Source of the DNA: Bifidobacterium sp. ESL0769
Lineage (GTDB): Bacteria; Actinomycetota; Actinomycetes; Actinomycetales; Bifidobacteriaceae
Assembly: GCF_029395495.1 (NCBI RefSeq)
Contig: NZ_CP113918.1
Span: 1,178,001 to 1,242,000, forward strand
DNA length: 64,000 nucleotides
Direction of reading: 5' to 3'
Shown: positions 37,851 through 47,861 of the stretch, in pieces
Layout of the letters: every line of letters starts with the position of its first letter
Position numbering within the stretch: position 1 is the first letter of the stretch
Notes under the pieces: model-generated
Seen by the model: only the letters and a program-made list of their open reading frames with translations
Databases searched by the model: none
Told to the model about the DNA's origin: nothing
Position numbers and translations under genes: made by a program

Positions 37851-37891
37851 AAAAAGTTGGCCGATATCCAAACGATACCGACCAACTTTTT
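37851..37891 (-). terminator. Terminator after tsf
   Basis: AAAAAGTTGG and CCAACTTTTT are arms of a hairpin with further inner pairing; it is symmetrical and reads as a rho-independent terminator on the minus strand, 30 nt after the tsf stop. The remaining gap to pyrH holds the pyrH promoter. Confidence 0.88.
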
Positions 37892-37922
37892 ATCGAATCA
37901 GAACGCTATGAAAAGCGAAGAA

Positions 37923-38774
37923 TCACTTCTCTTCGCCCTTGCCGACCTCGATGCGGGCGAAGGCGAGAAGCTCGCCACCGGCCTGCTTGAAGAGATCGCC
38001 GACGGACTTGGAAGTGTCCTTGACATATTCCTGCTCGAGAAGGACGTTTTCCTTGTAGAAGGCGTTCATGCGGCCTTCAACAATCTTGGGGATGATCTTC
38101 TCGGGCTTGCCTTCCGCTTGGGACTTCTCGGTGGCCACGCGACGCTCGGACTCCACGACATCGGCTGGAACGTCCTCGCGCTTGAGCCACTTGGCACCCA
38201 TCGCGGAAATCTGCAGAGCAGCCTCGTGAGCAACGGACGCGCCTTTTTCGTCAGTGGCGACGATGGCGACGATGCTCGGCGGCATCTCGGCGGACTTCTT
38301 GTGCGCGTAAATCTCGACCTTCGGGCCTTCGACCTTGGCTACCTGGCCGACCTTCACATGCTCACCGAACAAGGCTGCGGCTTCCTCAACGGTGGTCTTG
38401 ACGGTGCCATCGGCGGATGCGGCTGCGAGCACCTCGTCGGCGGTGGATGCGCCGGCCTTGATGGCGTCATCGAGCACACCGTCGGCAAAAGCGACGAACT
38501 TCGGGGTCTTGGCCACGAAGTCGGTCTCGGAGTTGAGCTCGACGGCGTATCCGGCCTGGCCGCCCTCGGTGTCGACCACACGGGAGGCGATAGTGCCTTC
38601 CTGGGCGGTGCGGCCCTCACGCTTGCCTGCGGCCTGAATGCCCTTGGCGCGGATGATTTCCTTGGCGCGAGCCACGTCGCCTTCGGCCTCGGTGAGCGCC
38701 TTCTTGACGTCCATCATGCCTGCGCCGGTGTCTTCACGAACCTGCTTGATCAAAGCTGCTGTAATTGCTGCCAT
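37923..38774 (-). CDS. tsf: Elongation factor Ts
   Basis: The 283-residue guanine-nucleotide exchange factor acts on EF-Tu. It starts ITAALIKQVREDTGAGMMDVKKAL and has the core NSETDFVAKTPKF (the TDFVA loop invades EF-Tu). AAGGAG precedes ATG 38774. It is co-directional with rpsB, with a hairpin between. Confidence 0.97.
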   Translation of the reverse strand: MAAITAALIKQVREDTGAGMMDVKKALTEAEGDVARAKEIIRAKGIQAAGKREGRTAQEGTIASRVVDTEGGQAGYAVELNSETDFVAKTPKFVAFADGVLDDAIKAGASTADEVLAAASADGTVKTTVEEAAALFGEHVKVGQVAKVEGPKVEIYAHKKSAEMPPSIVAIVATDEKGASVAHEAALQISAMGAKWLKREDVPADVVESERRVATEKSQAEGKPEKIIPKIVEGRMNAFYKENVLLEQEYVKDTSKSVGDLFKQAGGELLAFARIEVGKGEEK

Positions 38775-38813
38775 GTATATCTCCTTGAAAAATATTAATT
38801 GCTAATCAATGCA

Positions 38814-38858
38814 CCAAAGGCGGCGCGGAAGCCAGAAGTTTCCGACACCGCCTTTTGC
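38814..38858 (-). terminator. Hairpin between rpsB and tsf (possible attenuator)
   Basis: AAAGGCGG and CCGCCTTT pair, with inner GGAA/TTCC pairing. The U-tract on the minus strand is short. It may partly terminate rpsB transcripts and so set the rpsB:tsf ratio. Confidence 0.6.
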
Positions 38859-38869
38859 ACGTAATGCTC

Positions 38870-39727
38870 TCAGGCCTTGGCCTCTTCGACCTTGGTTTCC
38901 TCAACCTTGGCCTCTGCGGGGCTGGTCTCGGCGGTAGCTGTTGCGTTATCCGCGGGCTTCTCGTTGTCCTTGAGCAAGTCCTTCTCCCAAGCGGCCATCG
39001 GCTGCTCGGACTTGTCTTCGGTCTTCTCGGCCTTGCCGCTGCGCTCAAGCAGGCCGTCGGCGACGGCGTCAGCCATGAGGCTGGTCAGCAGCTCGATGCC
39101 GCGGATGGCGTCATCGTTGGCTGGAATCGGATAATCCACGAGGTCGGGATCGGTGTTGGTGTCGACGATGGCGACGACCGGGATGCTCAGCTTGTGGGCT
39201 TCCTCGACGGCCAGCGCTTCCTTGTTGATGTCGACGACGAACATGGCCGAAGGCGTGCGGGTCATGTTGCGGATGCCGCCAAGCTGCTTCTCGAGCTTGT
39301 TCTTCTCGCGCTGCAGGAGCAGGAGCTCCTTCTTCGTCAGGCCGGAGCCGTGGACGTCGGTGAAGTCCATCTCTTCCAGTTCCTTCAGGCGTGCGACGCG
39401 CTTGGAGACGGTCTGGAAGTTGGTGAGCATGCCGCCGAGCCAACGCTCGGAAACGTAGGGCATGTTGACACGGGTCGCCTGGGTGGCGATGGCTTCCTGA
39501 GCCTGCTTCTTCGTGCCGACGAAGAGGACGGTGCCGTTGTGGGCCACGGTCTGCTTGATGAAATCGTAGGCCTTGTCGATCAGGTCAAGCGACTTGAAGA
39601 GATTGATGATGTGGATGCCGTTGCGTTCCATCAGGATGTACTGCTTCATCTTGGGGTTCCAGCGACGGGTCTGATGGCCGAAGTGCAGTCCTGCCTTCAG
39701 CATTTCGCTCATAGTAATCTGAGCCAT
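38870..39727 (-). CDS. rpsB: 30S ribosomal protein S2
   Basis: S2 (285 aa) begins [20 protein letters not shown], with [34 protein letters not shown] sequence and [14 protein letters not shown] 65-residue acidic, Ala/Glu-rich tail follows the conserved core, as in other actinobacterial S2 proteins. AGGTAG lies upstream of ATG 39727. The 383-bp gap to def (39728-40110) holds the rpsB promoter/leader and the def terminator, with no gene. Confidence 0.97.
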   Translation of the reverse strand: MAQITMSEMLKAGLHFGHQTRRWNPKMKQYILMERNGIHIINLFKSLDLIDKAYDFIKQTVAHNGTVLFVGTKKQAQEAIATQATRVNMPYVSERWLGGMLTNFQTVSKRVARLKELEEMDFTDVHGSGLTKKELLLLQREKNKLEKQLGGIRNMTRTPSAMFVVDINKEALAVEEAHKLSIPVVAIVDTNTDPDLVDYPIPANDDAIRGIELLTSLMADAVADGLLERSGKAEKTEDKSEQPMAAWEKDLLKDNEKPADNATATAETSPAEAKVEETKVEEAKA

Positions 39728-40036
39728 GATAATGCTACCTTTCAGTCGGTTATTGCCTGGCCATGCGGGCCTGCGTGCAACGGTTCCGCTTGAAAAGCGA
39801 GACCATCGACCGACACAGTCCGTCACGTGCATAGCGCGAATTCGTGCGTTTGATTGACAATAATTGTTGGATTCCTTGGCAACGTGACCGCTTTGGAATC
39901 CGTTTAACACACTGTTCTTTAAAATAGCACAAACGTGGTATAAAAGGCGCTTCTTCGGTATGCGCGTAACGATGGCGAAAATTTGGGCTTTCAAACCAAG
40001 TAATAGCGAGATTTCTCGAGGAATGATTCACCGAGA

Positions 40037-40077
40037 AAAAATTGTTCGGATACCGAAACTCATCAATATCCGAACAA
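40037..40077 (-). terminator. Terminator after def
   Basis: TTGTTCGGATA (40042-40052) and TATCCGAACAA (40067-40077) form a perfect 11-bp stem, followed on the minus strand by a T-run. Confidence 0.88.
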
Positions 40078-40110
40078 CTCATGACGTTCATCGCCGCTTG
40101 GCGGTTCTAC

Positions 40111-40593
40111 TCACTGCCCTTCGCGCATGCGGCGCATGGCCTCGCGACGTTCTTCCTTCTCAAGGCGATCGAGGTAAATGTGCCCGTCAAGATGGTCCGT
40201 CTCATGCTGGAGCATGCGGCCCATGATGCCGGTGCCTTCCACGACGATAGTTTTGCCGTCGAGGTTGATGCCGCGGACTCGCGCGTAATCGGCGCGACGC
40301 GTCTTGTACCAGAGCTTGGGCACCGAAAGGCAGCCTTCGTCGCCATACTGCTCTCCTCGGGTCTCTTCGATGACCGGGTTCAGAACGTAACCGAGTTTGC
40401 CGTCGATGTTGTAAGAAAAGGCTCGCAGACTGATACCGATCTGGTTGGCCGAAAGTCCGGCACGACCTGGATCGTCGACCGTGTCCAGCAAATCCTGCAC
40501 CATATTTCGAACCGCCGGGGTGATCTCGCGAATCGGTTCACATGGGGTTCTCAACACCGGATCGGGAACGACCCTTATTTCTCGTAACGCCAA
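40111..40593 (-). CDS. def: Peptide deformylase
   Basis: This 160-residue metalloprotease removes the formyl group from nascent Met. Its three motifs are GLSANQIG (usually GxGLAAxQ), EGCLSVP and QHETDHLDG, supplying Gln, the metal-binding Cys, two His and the catalytic Glu. The start is TTG 40593 with GAGGAG 7 nt upstream, a case where the ribosome site decides the start. The first motif carries Ser-Ala-Asn rather than Leu-Ala-Ala. It lies 33 bp after fadD, probably co-transcribed. Confidence 0.95.
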   Translation of the reverse strand: MALREIRVVPDPVLRTPCEPIREITPAVRNMVQDLLDTVDDPGRAGLSANQIGISLRAFSYNIDGKLGYVLNPVIEETRGEQYGDEGCLSVPKLWYKTRRADYARVRGINLDGKTIVVEGTGIMGRMLQHETDHLDGHIYLDRLEKEERREAMRRMREGQ

Positions 40594-40626
40594 TGCACTG
40601 CTCCTCTTGATGCCTTCAACGGCTGT

Positions 40627-42660
40627 TTACTTTTCGGACGACGAGTCTTTTTCTTCAGTCTCAGCTTTCGGGGCTTCCTTCCAAGGGTCTTCGCCCTCGC
40701 GTTCAGCCTCGTGCTCGGCGATACGGACTCCGACATTCTGCTTGGCCTGCTCGTAGGCCTCACGAACCTTCGGGGTAGCCTGCCGGGCCTTCTCGGCGGT
40801 CTTGTCGATGAAGCCTGCTGCAGCCGACGGCGCCGGCTTGACTCGCGTCTTAGGAGTATAGACCTGTGTGTTGATGAGATCGGCATAGTGCTTGAGGACC
40901 TCGCCGCGCACGACCTTCATGCTCGGGGTGAGCATGCCGTTCTCCTGAGTGAACTGGTCTTCGACGATGACGAACTTGCGCACGGATTCGGCGCGGGAAA
41001 CGGAACTGTTGGCCTGATCGATATATTGCTGGACGTAGGCGCGGACCGCGTCGTTCTTGCAGATTTCGGCCATCGGCATGTTTTCGTCCATGCCGTTGTT
41101 GGCCAGCCACGAACGCACCATTTCAGGGTCGAGCTCGATAAGGGCAGCGATGAAGGGGCGGCCGTCGCCGATGACCACGGCATGGGAGACGATCGGGCAG
41201 GTGCCGATGGTGTCTTCCATCGGGGCGGGGCTCACGTTCTTACCGCCGGCAGTGATGATGATGTCTTTCTTACGGCCGGTGATGTAGACGAAACCGTCGT
41301 CATCGATTTGCGCGATGTCGCCGGAATGGACCCAGCCGCCCGGTTCCTTGGCTTCGGCGGTGAGTTCGGGCTGCTTGTAGTAGCCCAGGAAAACGTCCTC
41401 GCCGTTGATTAACAGCTCGTCGTCATCGGCCAGTTTGACGGCGATACCGGTGCCCGGGCGTCCGACGGCTCCGACCTTGTTGAAGTCCTGGAACGCGACG
41501 ATGCAGGGAGCGGCGGTTTCGGTCATGCCATAACCCTGGATGAAGGTGATGCCGTCCATACCGTTGAAGAAGTGAGCCAGATCGGCGTTCATCGGCGCGC
41601 CGCCGCAGGCGACATACTTGAGGTTCGGGCCCAAGGCACTGCGCACCGAGGCCCCGACGGTCTTCATATAGAACTTGTGTTCCAGGCGTTCGGCGAGGGT
41701 GTGTCCGCGCCCTTCCTGACCGTCCTTAGACCACTTGACGAAATGCTTGAACGCCATGTTGAACACACGTCCCTGCAAGCCCGCTCCGGCCTTCTGTGAA
41801 GCGGCATTGTAGACCTTCTCGAAGACGCGCGGAACACCGAGCAGATAGGTCGGCTTGAACGTGCGCAGATCAGTCAAGAGATGCTTGGCGCTCGGCGTAT
41901 AGCCGACAACACCCTGGGCACCGATGGCAACGTACTGGATGTAGCGGGCGAAGCAATGCGCCAACGGCAGGAAGAGCAGCAGCCGGCTGGGCTGATAGAG
42001 CATGTCGTCGAGCACGGCCCAGCCGATGAATGTCGTGGAGACGAAATTCCTGTGGGAGAGCATGACGCCCTTCGGCGCACCTGTGGACCCGGAAGTGTAA
42101 ACGATGGTGAGCATATCGTCGGCGCGTACGCGCGAAATCGCCTCGTCAAGTTCTTCGTCACTTACCGAAGTGCCGAAATCGGAGACGGCTTCAAGTCCGT
42201 CCTCCTGCAGATTGAACACATACTTGAGACCGTCGCGTTCGCGGCGGAATTCCTCGAGCGTCTGGGTGTGTTCGGCATCCCCGCCAAAAGCGACGATCGG
42301 GTCGACGTCTTCGACGATGCCCTTGGCCTGCTTGGGCGAGTCGGTTTCATAAATCGGCACGCTTACCGCACCGATGGCTGCACAGGCGAAGTCCACCACT
42401 CCCCACTCGTAACTGGTGGCGGCGTAGATAACGACCATACTTCCGGCCTTGGCTCCCAGCCCGATGAGTCCTTTCGCAACCTTGCGCACGCGGTCAAGCA
42501 TTTCACCGGCTGTGACGGTGTGCCATTGCTGGGTATCTTCATCGAGCCATTCGGCTATGGCTCCGTCCGGGTCCTTGCCGGCTCGCTTGGACAACAGGGA
42601 ATAAATCGTGTCCTTATCGGTGGTTTTGGTGACAGGATCCAAATAGAATTCTCGCAACAT
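40627..42660 (-). CDS. fadD: Long-chain acyl-CoA synthetase / AMP-forming ligase
   Basis: This 677-residue ANL-superfamily enzyme shows the P-loop YTSGSTGAPKGVMLSH, IQGYGMTE, and the hinge region VHSGDIAQIDDDGFVYITGRKKDIIITAGGKNVSP. It activates fatty acids to acyl-AMP and then acyl-CoA. A 90-residue C-terminal extension is charged. ATG 42660 is chosen, though the frame is open to 43101, because the family N-terminus starts here. No Shine-Dalgarno is seen, so the mRNA may be leaderless. Confidence 0.93.
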   Translation of the reverse strand: MLREFYLDPVTKTTDKDTIYSLLSKRAGKDPDGAIAEWLDEDTQQWHTVTAGEMLDRVRKVAKGLIGLGAKAGSMVVIYAATSYEWGVVDFACAAIGAVSVPIYETDSPKQAKGIVEDVDPIVAFGGDAEHTQTLEEFRRERDGLKYVFNLQEDGLEAVSDFGTSVSDEELDEAISRVRADDMLTIVYTSGSTGAPKGVMLSHRNFVSTTFIGWAVLDDMLYQPSRLLLFLPLAHCFARYIQYVAIGAQGVVGYTPSAKHLLTDLRTFKPTYLLGVPRVFEKVYNAASQKAGAGLQGRVFNMAFKHFVKWSKDGQEGRGHTLAERLEHKFYMKTVGASVRSALGPNLKYVACGGAPMNADLAHFFNGMDGITFIQGYGMTETAAPCIVAFQDFNKVGAVGRPGTGIAVKLADDDELLINGEDVFLGYYKQPELTAEAKEPGGWVHSGDIAQIDDDGFVYITGRKKDIIITAGGKNVSPAPMEDTIGTCPIVSHAVVIGDGRPFIAALIELDPEMVRSWLANNGMDENMPMAEICKNDAVRAYVQQYIDQANSSVSRAESVRKFVIVEDQFTQENGMLTPSMKVVRGEVLKHYADLINTQVYTPKTRVKPAPSAAAGFIDKTAEKARQATPKVREAYEQAKQNVGVRIAEHEAEREGEDPWKEAPKAETEEKDSSSEK

Positions 42661-42752
42661 AAACCTAACTATACGCAACCGTAACCCCAATGCTACGTTA
42701 GCGTAACTTTTACTATATATTAATAATTGCAGGTAAAAGACTAATTCTGGAA

Positions 42753-43298
42753 TCAACCCAAGTCTGCGGTGGTGCAAATCCATCGCGAACCGCTGCGGTG
42801 AAACACCAATGTGACCCAGTAGGTCGATTTGCCTACGCACAGGCTGACGACCGTCTCTGTGGTTTCGGGACTGACCAATGTCGTGTATACCAGCATCGGC
42901 ACTGCGGGAAGATAACAGAGCTTGGCCTTGAGCTCCTGATGGGTGCGCATATGGTTCTCCAGTAGATATGACATCGTTTCGAGGCGTTGCACGCACGGGC
43001 CACTTAGGGAGTGTTGCAGGCTTTGCGGAGGCGTGCGTCCGCGCACCACGTCCAGGCTCATACATGCCAGCCTGCAAGAACTGAGGCTGAACTTGCGACA
43101 TTCCGCTTCGCTGAGCGTTCCTGGGTAGCAGCGTGAAATATGGTACGGGACAGGCCGATTCGACAATTCGATGCGAATGGATCCATCGTAGGTGGGCAAT
43201 CCTGATCGTTGTGTAATCACCATCTGTTGTGGGCGAGTCTTCGTGCTCGGCGGCTTTTGCGTCAGCGTCTGCGATTGCCCTTGTCTCTCTTCGTTCAT
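42753..43298 (-). CDS. Rv3235-like (DUF6459-type) protein
   Basis: The 181-residue product has a polar Gln/Lys-rich N-terminus and a C-terminal domain with LACMSLDVVRGRTPPQSLQHSL, then a beta-rich segment. This resembles the actinobacterial Rv3235 family, in which a similar VL-x-GRRP-x-x-QL motif occurs; function is unknown. A perfect AAAGGAGG precedes ATG 43298. Family assignment is by motif memory. Confidence 0.7.
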   Translation of the reverse strand: MNEERQGQSQTLTQKPPSTKTRPQQMVITQRSGLPTYDGSIRIELSNRPVPYHISRCYPGTLSEAECRKFSLSSCRLACMSLDVVRGRTPPQSLQHSLSGPCVQRLETMSYLLENHMRTHQELKAKLCYLPAVPMLVYTTLVSPETTETVVSLCVGKSTYWVTLVFHRSGSRWICTTADLG

Positions 43299-43470
43299 CT
43301 TTGAACCTCCTTTGCTTTTCGGTTGGCGTTCACTTTCCAGAGCAACAGAAAACGGCGGGAATGTCAAGAGACAAGAGGCTATTTCGGCAAAATTCAAGGT
43401 TTTTCGGTGGTTTTGGAGAAACCTTGAATTTTATATGATGGTAATACGTATAAATTGATGACTATAACAC

Positions 43471-43506
43471 AAAAGCAGGCTGCCTGATTATGCAGGCAAC
43501 CCGCTT
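43471..43506 (-). terminator. Terminator after the GuaB3-type gene
   Basis: TGCCTG/CAGGCA, extended by AAGC...GCTT pairing, forms a stem-loop followed on the minus strand by TTTT, 26 nt after the stop. Confidence 0.8.
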
Positions 43507-43531
43507 GCGATGTTTGATAATTATCAGTTAC

Positions 43532-44656
43532 TCAGCCCAGATGCGACAGCGTGACCGCAACGTCGCAATGCTGGAAGTTCTTGAGGTCGACATAACCGGT
43601 CGAGGCCATCGCACGACGCAGGGCACCGATGAAGTTGACCGTGCCGTCGGCGTTGTGGCTGGGTCCGAAGAGAATCTGCTGCAACGGAGCCACCGTCCCA
43701 ACCTTCGTGCGCTTTCCACGAGGAAGTGAAGGATGACGAGCCTCGGCACCCCAATGCGTGCCCTTACCGGGAGCCTCGGTGGCGCGGGCCAGAGGAGCCC
43801 CGAGCATGACCGCATCGGCACCCATGGCCAAAGCCTTGACGAACGAGCCGGATGTGCCCATGCCGCCGTCGGCGATGATCTGTACGTAACGGCCGCCGGA
43901 TTCGTCCATATAGTCGCGGCGTGCCTCGGCCACATCGGCAATCGCCGTGGCCATGGGAGCGTGGACGCCGATGGTGGCACGTGTGGCCGAAACCGCTCCG
44001 CCGCCGAAACCGACGAGTACGCCAGCCGCTCCAGTGCGCATGAGGTGGAGGGCCGCGGTGTAGCTGGCCGCTCCCCCGACGATGACCGGAACGTCAAGGT
44101 CGTAGATGAATTTCTTCAGGTTCAATGGCTCATGGCTTTCCGAAACGTGTTCCGCCGAAACCGCTGTCCCGCGAATGACGAAGAGATCGACACCCGCGTC
44201 GACGACCGTCGAATAGAATTCCTGCGTGAGCTGGGGCGAGAGGGCTCCAGCGACGGTGACGCCGGCGTCGCGAATCTCATGAAGACGCTTGGTGATCAGT
44301 TCAGGCTTGATCGGCTCTGCGTAGATCTCCTGGAGGCGAGCTGTGGCATTGCTTTCGTCGAGCTGGCTGATCTCGTCGAGCAACGGCTGAGGGTCATCGT
44401 AACGTGTCCACAATCCTTCGAGATCAAGCACGCCGAGAGCACCAAGCTTGCCCATGGCAATAGCCGTGGCGGGACTGGTCACCGAATCCATTGGGGCTGA
44501 AAGCACCGGAACGTCGAACTGGTAGGCATCGATCTGCCAAGCCGTCGAAACATCCTTCGGATCGCGGGTCCTGCGGGATGGGACGATGGCGATATCGTCC
44601 AATGAATAGGCCAAGCGGCCCTTTTTGCCCAAACCGATTTCAATTTCCTGAGTCAT
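43532..44656 (-). CDS. guaB3: GuaB3 family IMP dehydrogenase-related protein
   Basis: This 374-residue TIM barrel is related to IMP dehydrogenase/GMP reductase, without CBS domains. It has PVLSAPMDSVTSPATAIAM, VIVGGAASYTAALHLM, IADGGMGTSG and GADAVMLGAPLA. At the position where IMPDH carries the catalytic Cys loop, the sequence is FGGGAVSATRATIGV without cysteine, as in other actinobacterial GuaB3 proteins. It may act as a GMP reductase or be regulatory; the activity is unsettled. It is divergent from icd. Confidence 0.88.
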   Translation of the reverse strand: MTQEIEIGLGKKGRLAYSLDDIAIVPSRRTRDPKDVSTAWQIDAYQFDVPVLSAPMDSVTSPATAIAMGKLGALGVLDLEGLWTRYDDPQPLLDEISQLDESNATARLQEIYAEPIKPELITKRLHEIRDAGVTVAGALSPQLTQEFYSTVVDAGVDLFVIRGTAVSAEHVSESHEPLNLKKFIYDLDVPVIVGGAASYTAALHLMRTGAAGVLVGFGGGAVSATRATIGVHAPMATAIADVAEARRDYMDESGGRYVQIIADGGMGTSGSFVKALAMGADAVMLGAPLARATEAPGKGTHWGAEARHPSLPRGKRTKVGTVAPLQQILFGPSHNADGTVNFIGALRRAMASTGYVDLKNFQHCDVAVTLSHLG

Positions 44657-44807
44657 GGCTTCCAGATTACTTCCCCTATGTGACGAGCGACACGTAATCG
44701 GGAACCCCGGGAAAGTGCGTCTCGCCAGTCAGTCAAAGCAACACCGATGACATATTTAGGCGTGATAATGGCTTTCATAACCTGTGCATTAAGAAGAAAG
44801 GGCAAAC

Positions 44808-46031
44808 ATGGAAAAAATCAAGGTCAAAGGGACAATAGCCGAGCTCGACGGCGACGAAATGACGAGGGTGATATGGAAGGATATCAAAAACCGCCTTATC
44901 CTTCCCTACCTCGACGTCGATCTTGACTATTACGACCTTGGCATCGAAAACCGCGACGCCACCGACGACCAGGTGACCATCGATGCGGCCAACGCCATCA
45001 AGAAGCACCATGTCGGCGTCAAATGCGCGACCATCACCCCGGACGAAGCTCGTGTCAAGGAATTCAACCTCAAAAAAATGTGGAAGTCGCCTAACGGGAC
45101 TATCCGCAACATTCTTGGCGGCACGATCTTCCGCGAGCCCATCGTCATCTCCAATATTCCGCGGCTGGTGCCCGGATGGAAGAAGCCCATCGTCGTGGCC
45201 AGGCACGCTTTCGGCGACCAGTACAAGGCGACCGATTTCAAGGTCGGCAAGCCGGGACGTCTGACCGTCACTTTCACCCCCGCTGACGGCAGCGAGCCCA
45301 TCGAGCACGTCGTCTATGACTACCCCGGCGCAGGCGTCGCGCAAGTGCAATACAATCTTGAAGATTCCATCCGCGGCTTCGCACGCGCCTGTTTCAGCTA
45401 TGGACTCATGCGGCACTATCCGGTCTATCTTTCCACCAAGAACACGATTTTGAAGGCCTATGACGGCGAGTTCAAGGATATTTTCGCGCAAGTCTTTGAG
45501 ACCGAATACAAGGACCGTTTCGAAGCCGAAGGACTCACCTATGAGCACCGGCTGATCGACGACATGGTGGCCAGTACGATGAAGTGGCACGGCGGCTATA
45601 TCTGGGCCTGCAAGAACTACGACGGCGACGTCCAGTCCGACTCGGTGGCGCAGGGATTTGGCTCGCTCGGGCTGATGACCTCGGTGCTGATGACCCCTGA
45701 CGGCAAGACCGTGGAGGCCGAGGCCGCGCACGGCACCGTGACCCGCCACTATCGCCGCTGGCTCAAGGGCGAAAAGACCTCGACCAACCCGATCGCCTCG
45801 ATCTACGCATGGACCGGCGGACTGAAGCAGCGCGCCAAGCTTGACGAGACACCGGAAGTCGGGCACTTCGCCGAGACTTTGGAGCAGGTCATCATCAAAA
45901 CCGTGGAAAGCGGAAAGATGACCAAGGATCTGGCCATGCTCGTCGGCCCCGACCAGCCTTGGCTTGACACCGAGGGCTTCATGGACGCATTGGACGAAGG
46001 CTTGAAGGAGGAACTGAGCCAGTCGCGTTGA
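44808..46031 (+). CDS. icd: NADP-dependent isocitrate dehydrogenase (homodimeric, eukaryote-like)
   Basis: This 407-residue enzyme converts isocitrate to 2-oxoglutarate, supplying glutamate precursors and NADPH. Motifs: [32 protein letters not shown] (substrate Ser/Asn/Arg), the metal-binding [18 protein letters not shown] and the NADP-binding [21 protein letters not shown] precedes ATG 44808. It is the type II form common in bifidobacteria. Confidence 0.96.
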   Translation: MEKIKVKGTIAELDGDEMTRVIWKDIKNRLILPYLDVDLDYYDLGIENRDATDDQVTIDAANAIKKHHVGVKCATITPDEARVKEFNLKKMWKSPNGTIRNILGGTIFREPIVISNIPRLVPGWKKPIVVARHAFGDQYKATDFKVGKPGRLTVTFTPADGSEPIEHVVYDYPGAGVAQVQYNLEDSIRGFARACFSYGLMRHYPVYLSTKNTILKAYDGEFKDIFAQVFETEYKDRFEAEGLTYEHRLIDDMVASTMKWHGGYIWACKNYDGDVQSDSVAQGFGSLGLMTSVLMTPDGKTVEAEAAHGTVTRHYRRWLKGEKTSTNPIASIYAWTGGLKQRAKLDETPEVGHFAETLEQVIIKTVESGKMTKDLAMLVGPDQPWLDTEGFMDALDEGLKEELSQSR

Positions 46032-46077
46032 TGATTGATGATTAATTATCAATCATCGGTTAAAAAGTTTGGCTCAA

Positions 46078-46123
46078 CGCCGCCGCACGATAATCCTCAG
46101 GGATTGAATGCAGCGGCGCTTTC
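46078..46123 (+). terminator. Probable terminator after icd
   Basis: ACGCCGCCGCA and TGCAGCGGCGCT form an imperfect stem followed by TTTC; it lies about 50 nt after icd and before the lipoprotein gene. Confidence 0.6.
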
Positions 46124-46183
46124 TATTGGCCCCAGACTAATATCAATACCGGTTGATTCGAAGCGTATAAAGAAGGATGACTC

Positions 46184-47833
46184 ATGACGACGCGCGGCAA
46201 GCATTCCTTGGCACGTTTCCTGGCTTTCGCCACGGCTCTGGTTCTTTCGATGGCCTCGGCGGCTTGTGGCAACGGGCAGCAGGATGCGGGAACCACCTCG
46301 ATCGACACCGACAAGGTGTCGGTGAGCTCGGCGGCGGCCAAAAGCAACGTCATCATCTTCACGCCCTCCGACGGCATTTCCATCTCATCGCACACACCGC
46401 TCAACAAGTGGGCCAAATTCGCCCCGGCCATCACCAAATCGCTGACGAACGCCGGTTTCCAATCCAAGAACATTAAGGTCAAGGCCGATGGCACCCTGAC
46501 CAAACAGAGCGACGATGTGCAGGACTACGTGGTCAACCAGCTTTCCACCGCGTCCGACGATACCAACCGCCACACCACGCTGATAGTTGCACCAGCGACT
46601 TCCGGCAACAAAGGCAATGAGCAATACGGCGATTACGTCACCAATCCGGCCGACGCGGCGACCTATGATACCGAAAAACCGGCGAGTACAGGCAACTCAA
46701 CCGATGCCAACGGCAATGCTGATTCCCCATCATCATCGTCCTCCTCTTCTTCTTCAGATAAATCGACTCAAACACAAGACGGAAACGACAAAGACAAGGC
46801 GAACGCCAACGACGAGGCCACAGCCGCCAAGCGTCTGGCGAAAACCCTGAAACTGGCGAAGAAGGCAGGAGCACATACCATCATCCTTGCCAATCCGCTG
46901 GCAGGATTCACGCCGGATATCTTCGTGAGCATGTCGACCCCGCGTCAGATCGGCGCGCTGCAAGCCCAACAGCTCGTTTCGAAACTCGCCTTGGAAAAAA
47001 CGACCAAAATGCATCCCAAGGCCGTCGAGGTTATGATTCCTGTCGGTGAGGATGACGACTCGACGACCGACACCAGCGAGGCGTTCGCCAAGGAAGCCTT
47101 TGCAGGGATATGGGATGTGTTGCAGCCGTATTTCAAGGACGGCAGGGCCATCAGCCCGTCGAAGAGACTTACTGCGACCACGACCGACAACGATTGGGAA
47201 TCCGTTGCGTTCAAGGCCTCCAAAACCGCTGAGGTGAAAAGCGAACTCGACGCCAGACTCAACGGTTCGTCCAAAGACAGCAAGCCGCTTCACGTCGATG
47301 GTATCCTTGGTATGAACGACTTCGTTTCATCAGCGGTCGTCGATGAACTCACCAGTCTCAAGTACACCGGTACTGCCGCCGACATCAATCCTGAAATCGA
47401 GGTTTCCGGCATCGTGGGAACGCTGACCGGCAAACACAATCTCAACAAGCAGGCTCCTCCGAAGCCGAAGGATAACAAACAGGACACTACCGAAGGCGAA
47501 GAGCAGACGCAAACCGACGGCGAGGGCGACTTGTCTTGGCCAATCCTCACCGGTTACGGTGCTTACACCGATATGATGCCCGACGTGGTCAATGGCAAAC
47601 AATGGATGACCGGCATGGAGGATATCCAAAAGCTTTCACATGACATCGCCGGAGCGACCGCCACCATAGAGGCGGGAAAAAACGTAACCGATCTTTCCTA
47701 CGTCAAAGCAGCGACGATCAACAGCTCGAAGATGAACACCATCCACGAAAAGCCGATGGCGATCAGCGCCAGCAACTTGAAGCATCTGCTGATCGAACCC
47801 GGATACATTTCACTGGCTGACGCGGGGTTGTAA
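46184..47833 (+). CDS. Lipoprotein with periplasmic-binding-protein-like fold
   Basis: The 549-residue protein has a signal peptide with lipobox-like ASAAC at about residues 24-28, so it should be lipid-anchored by Lgt. It has two lobes reminiscent of sugar-binding type-1 PBPs: NVIIFTPSDG...KWAKFAPAITKSL, then HTIILANPLAGFTPDIFVSM, FAGIWDVLQPYFKDGR and VDGILGMNDFVSSAVVDEL. A Ser run (about 185-196) and charged linkers interrupt the lobes. No permease gene is adjacent, so it is an orphan; ligand unknown. GAAGGATG precedes the ATG. Confidence 0.75.
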   Translation: MTTRGKHSLARFLAFATALVLSMASAACGNGQQDAGTTSIDTDKVSVSSAAAKSNVIIFTPSDGISISSHTPLNKWAKFAPAITKSLTNAGFQSKNIKVKADGTLTKQSDDVQDYVVNQLSTASDDTNRHTTLIVAPATSGNKGNEQYGDYVTNPADAATYDTEKPASTGNSTDANGNADSPSSSSSSSSSDKSTQTQDGNDKDKANANDEATAAKRLAKTLKLAKKAGAHTIILANPLAGFTPDIFVSMSTPRQIGALQAQQLVSKLALEKTTKMHPKAVEVMIPVGEDDDSTTDTSEAFAKEAFAGIWDVLQPYFKDGRAISPSKRLTATTTDNDWESVAFKASKTAEVKSELDARLNGSSKDSKPLHVDGILGMNDFVSSAVVDELTSLKYTGTAADINPEIEVSGIVGTLTGKHNLNKQAPPKPKDNKQDTTEGEEQTQTDGEGDLSWPILTGYGAYTDMMPDVVNGKQWMTGMEDIQKLSHDIAGATATIEAGKNVTDLSYVKAATINSSKMNTIHEKPMAISASNLKHLLIEPGYISLADAGL

Positions 47834-47861
47834 AGAGAACTACTGCCGCCGGGTCAACATA

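Noticed and set aside
39728..39994. N-terminal extension of the rpsB frame
   Set aside because: Ribosomal protein S2 starts at [11 protein letters not shown]; upstream codons are leader DNA.
42661..43101. N-terminal extension of the fadD frame
   Set aside because: The extra 147 codons do not resemble acyl-CoA ligases and overlap the Rv3235-like gene on the same strand.
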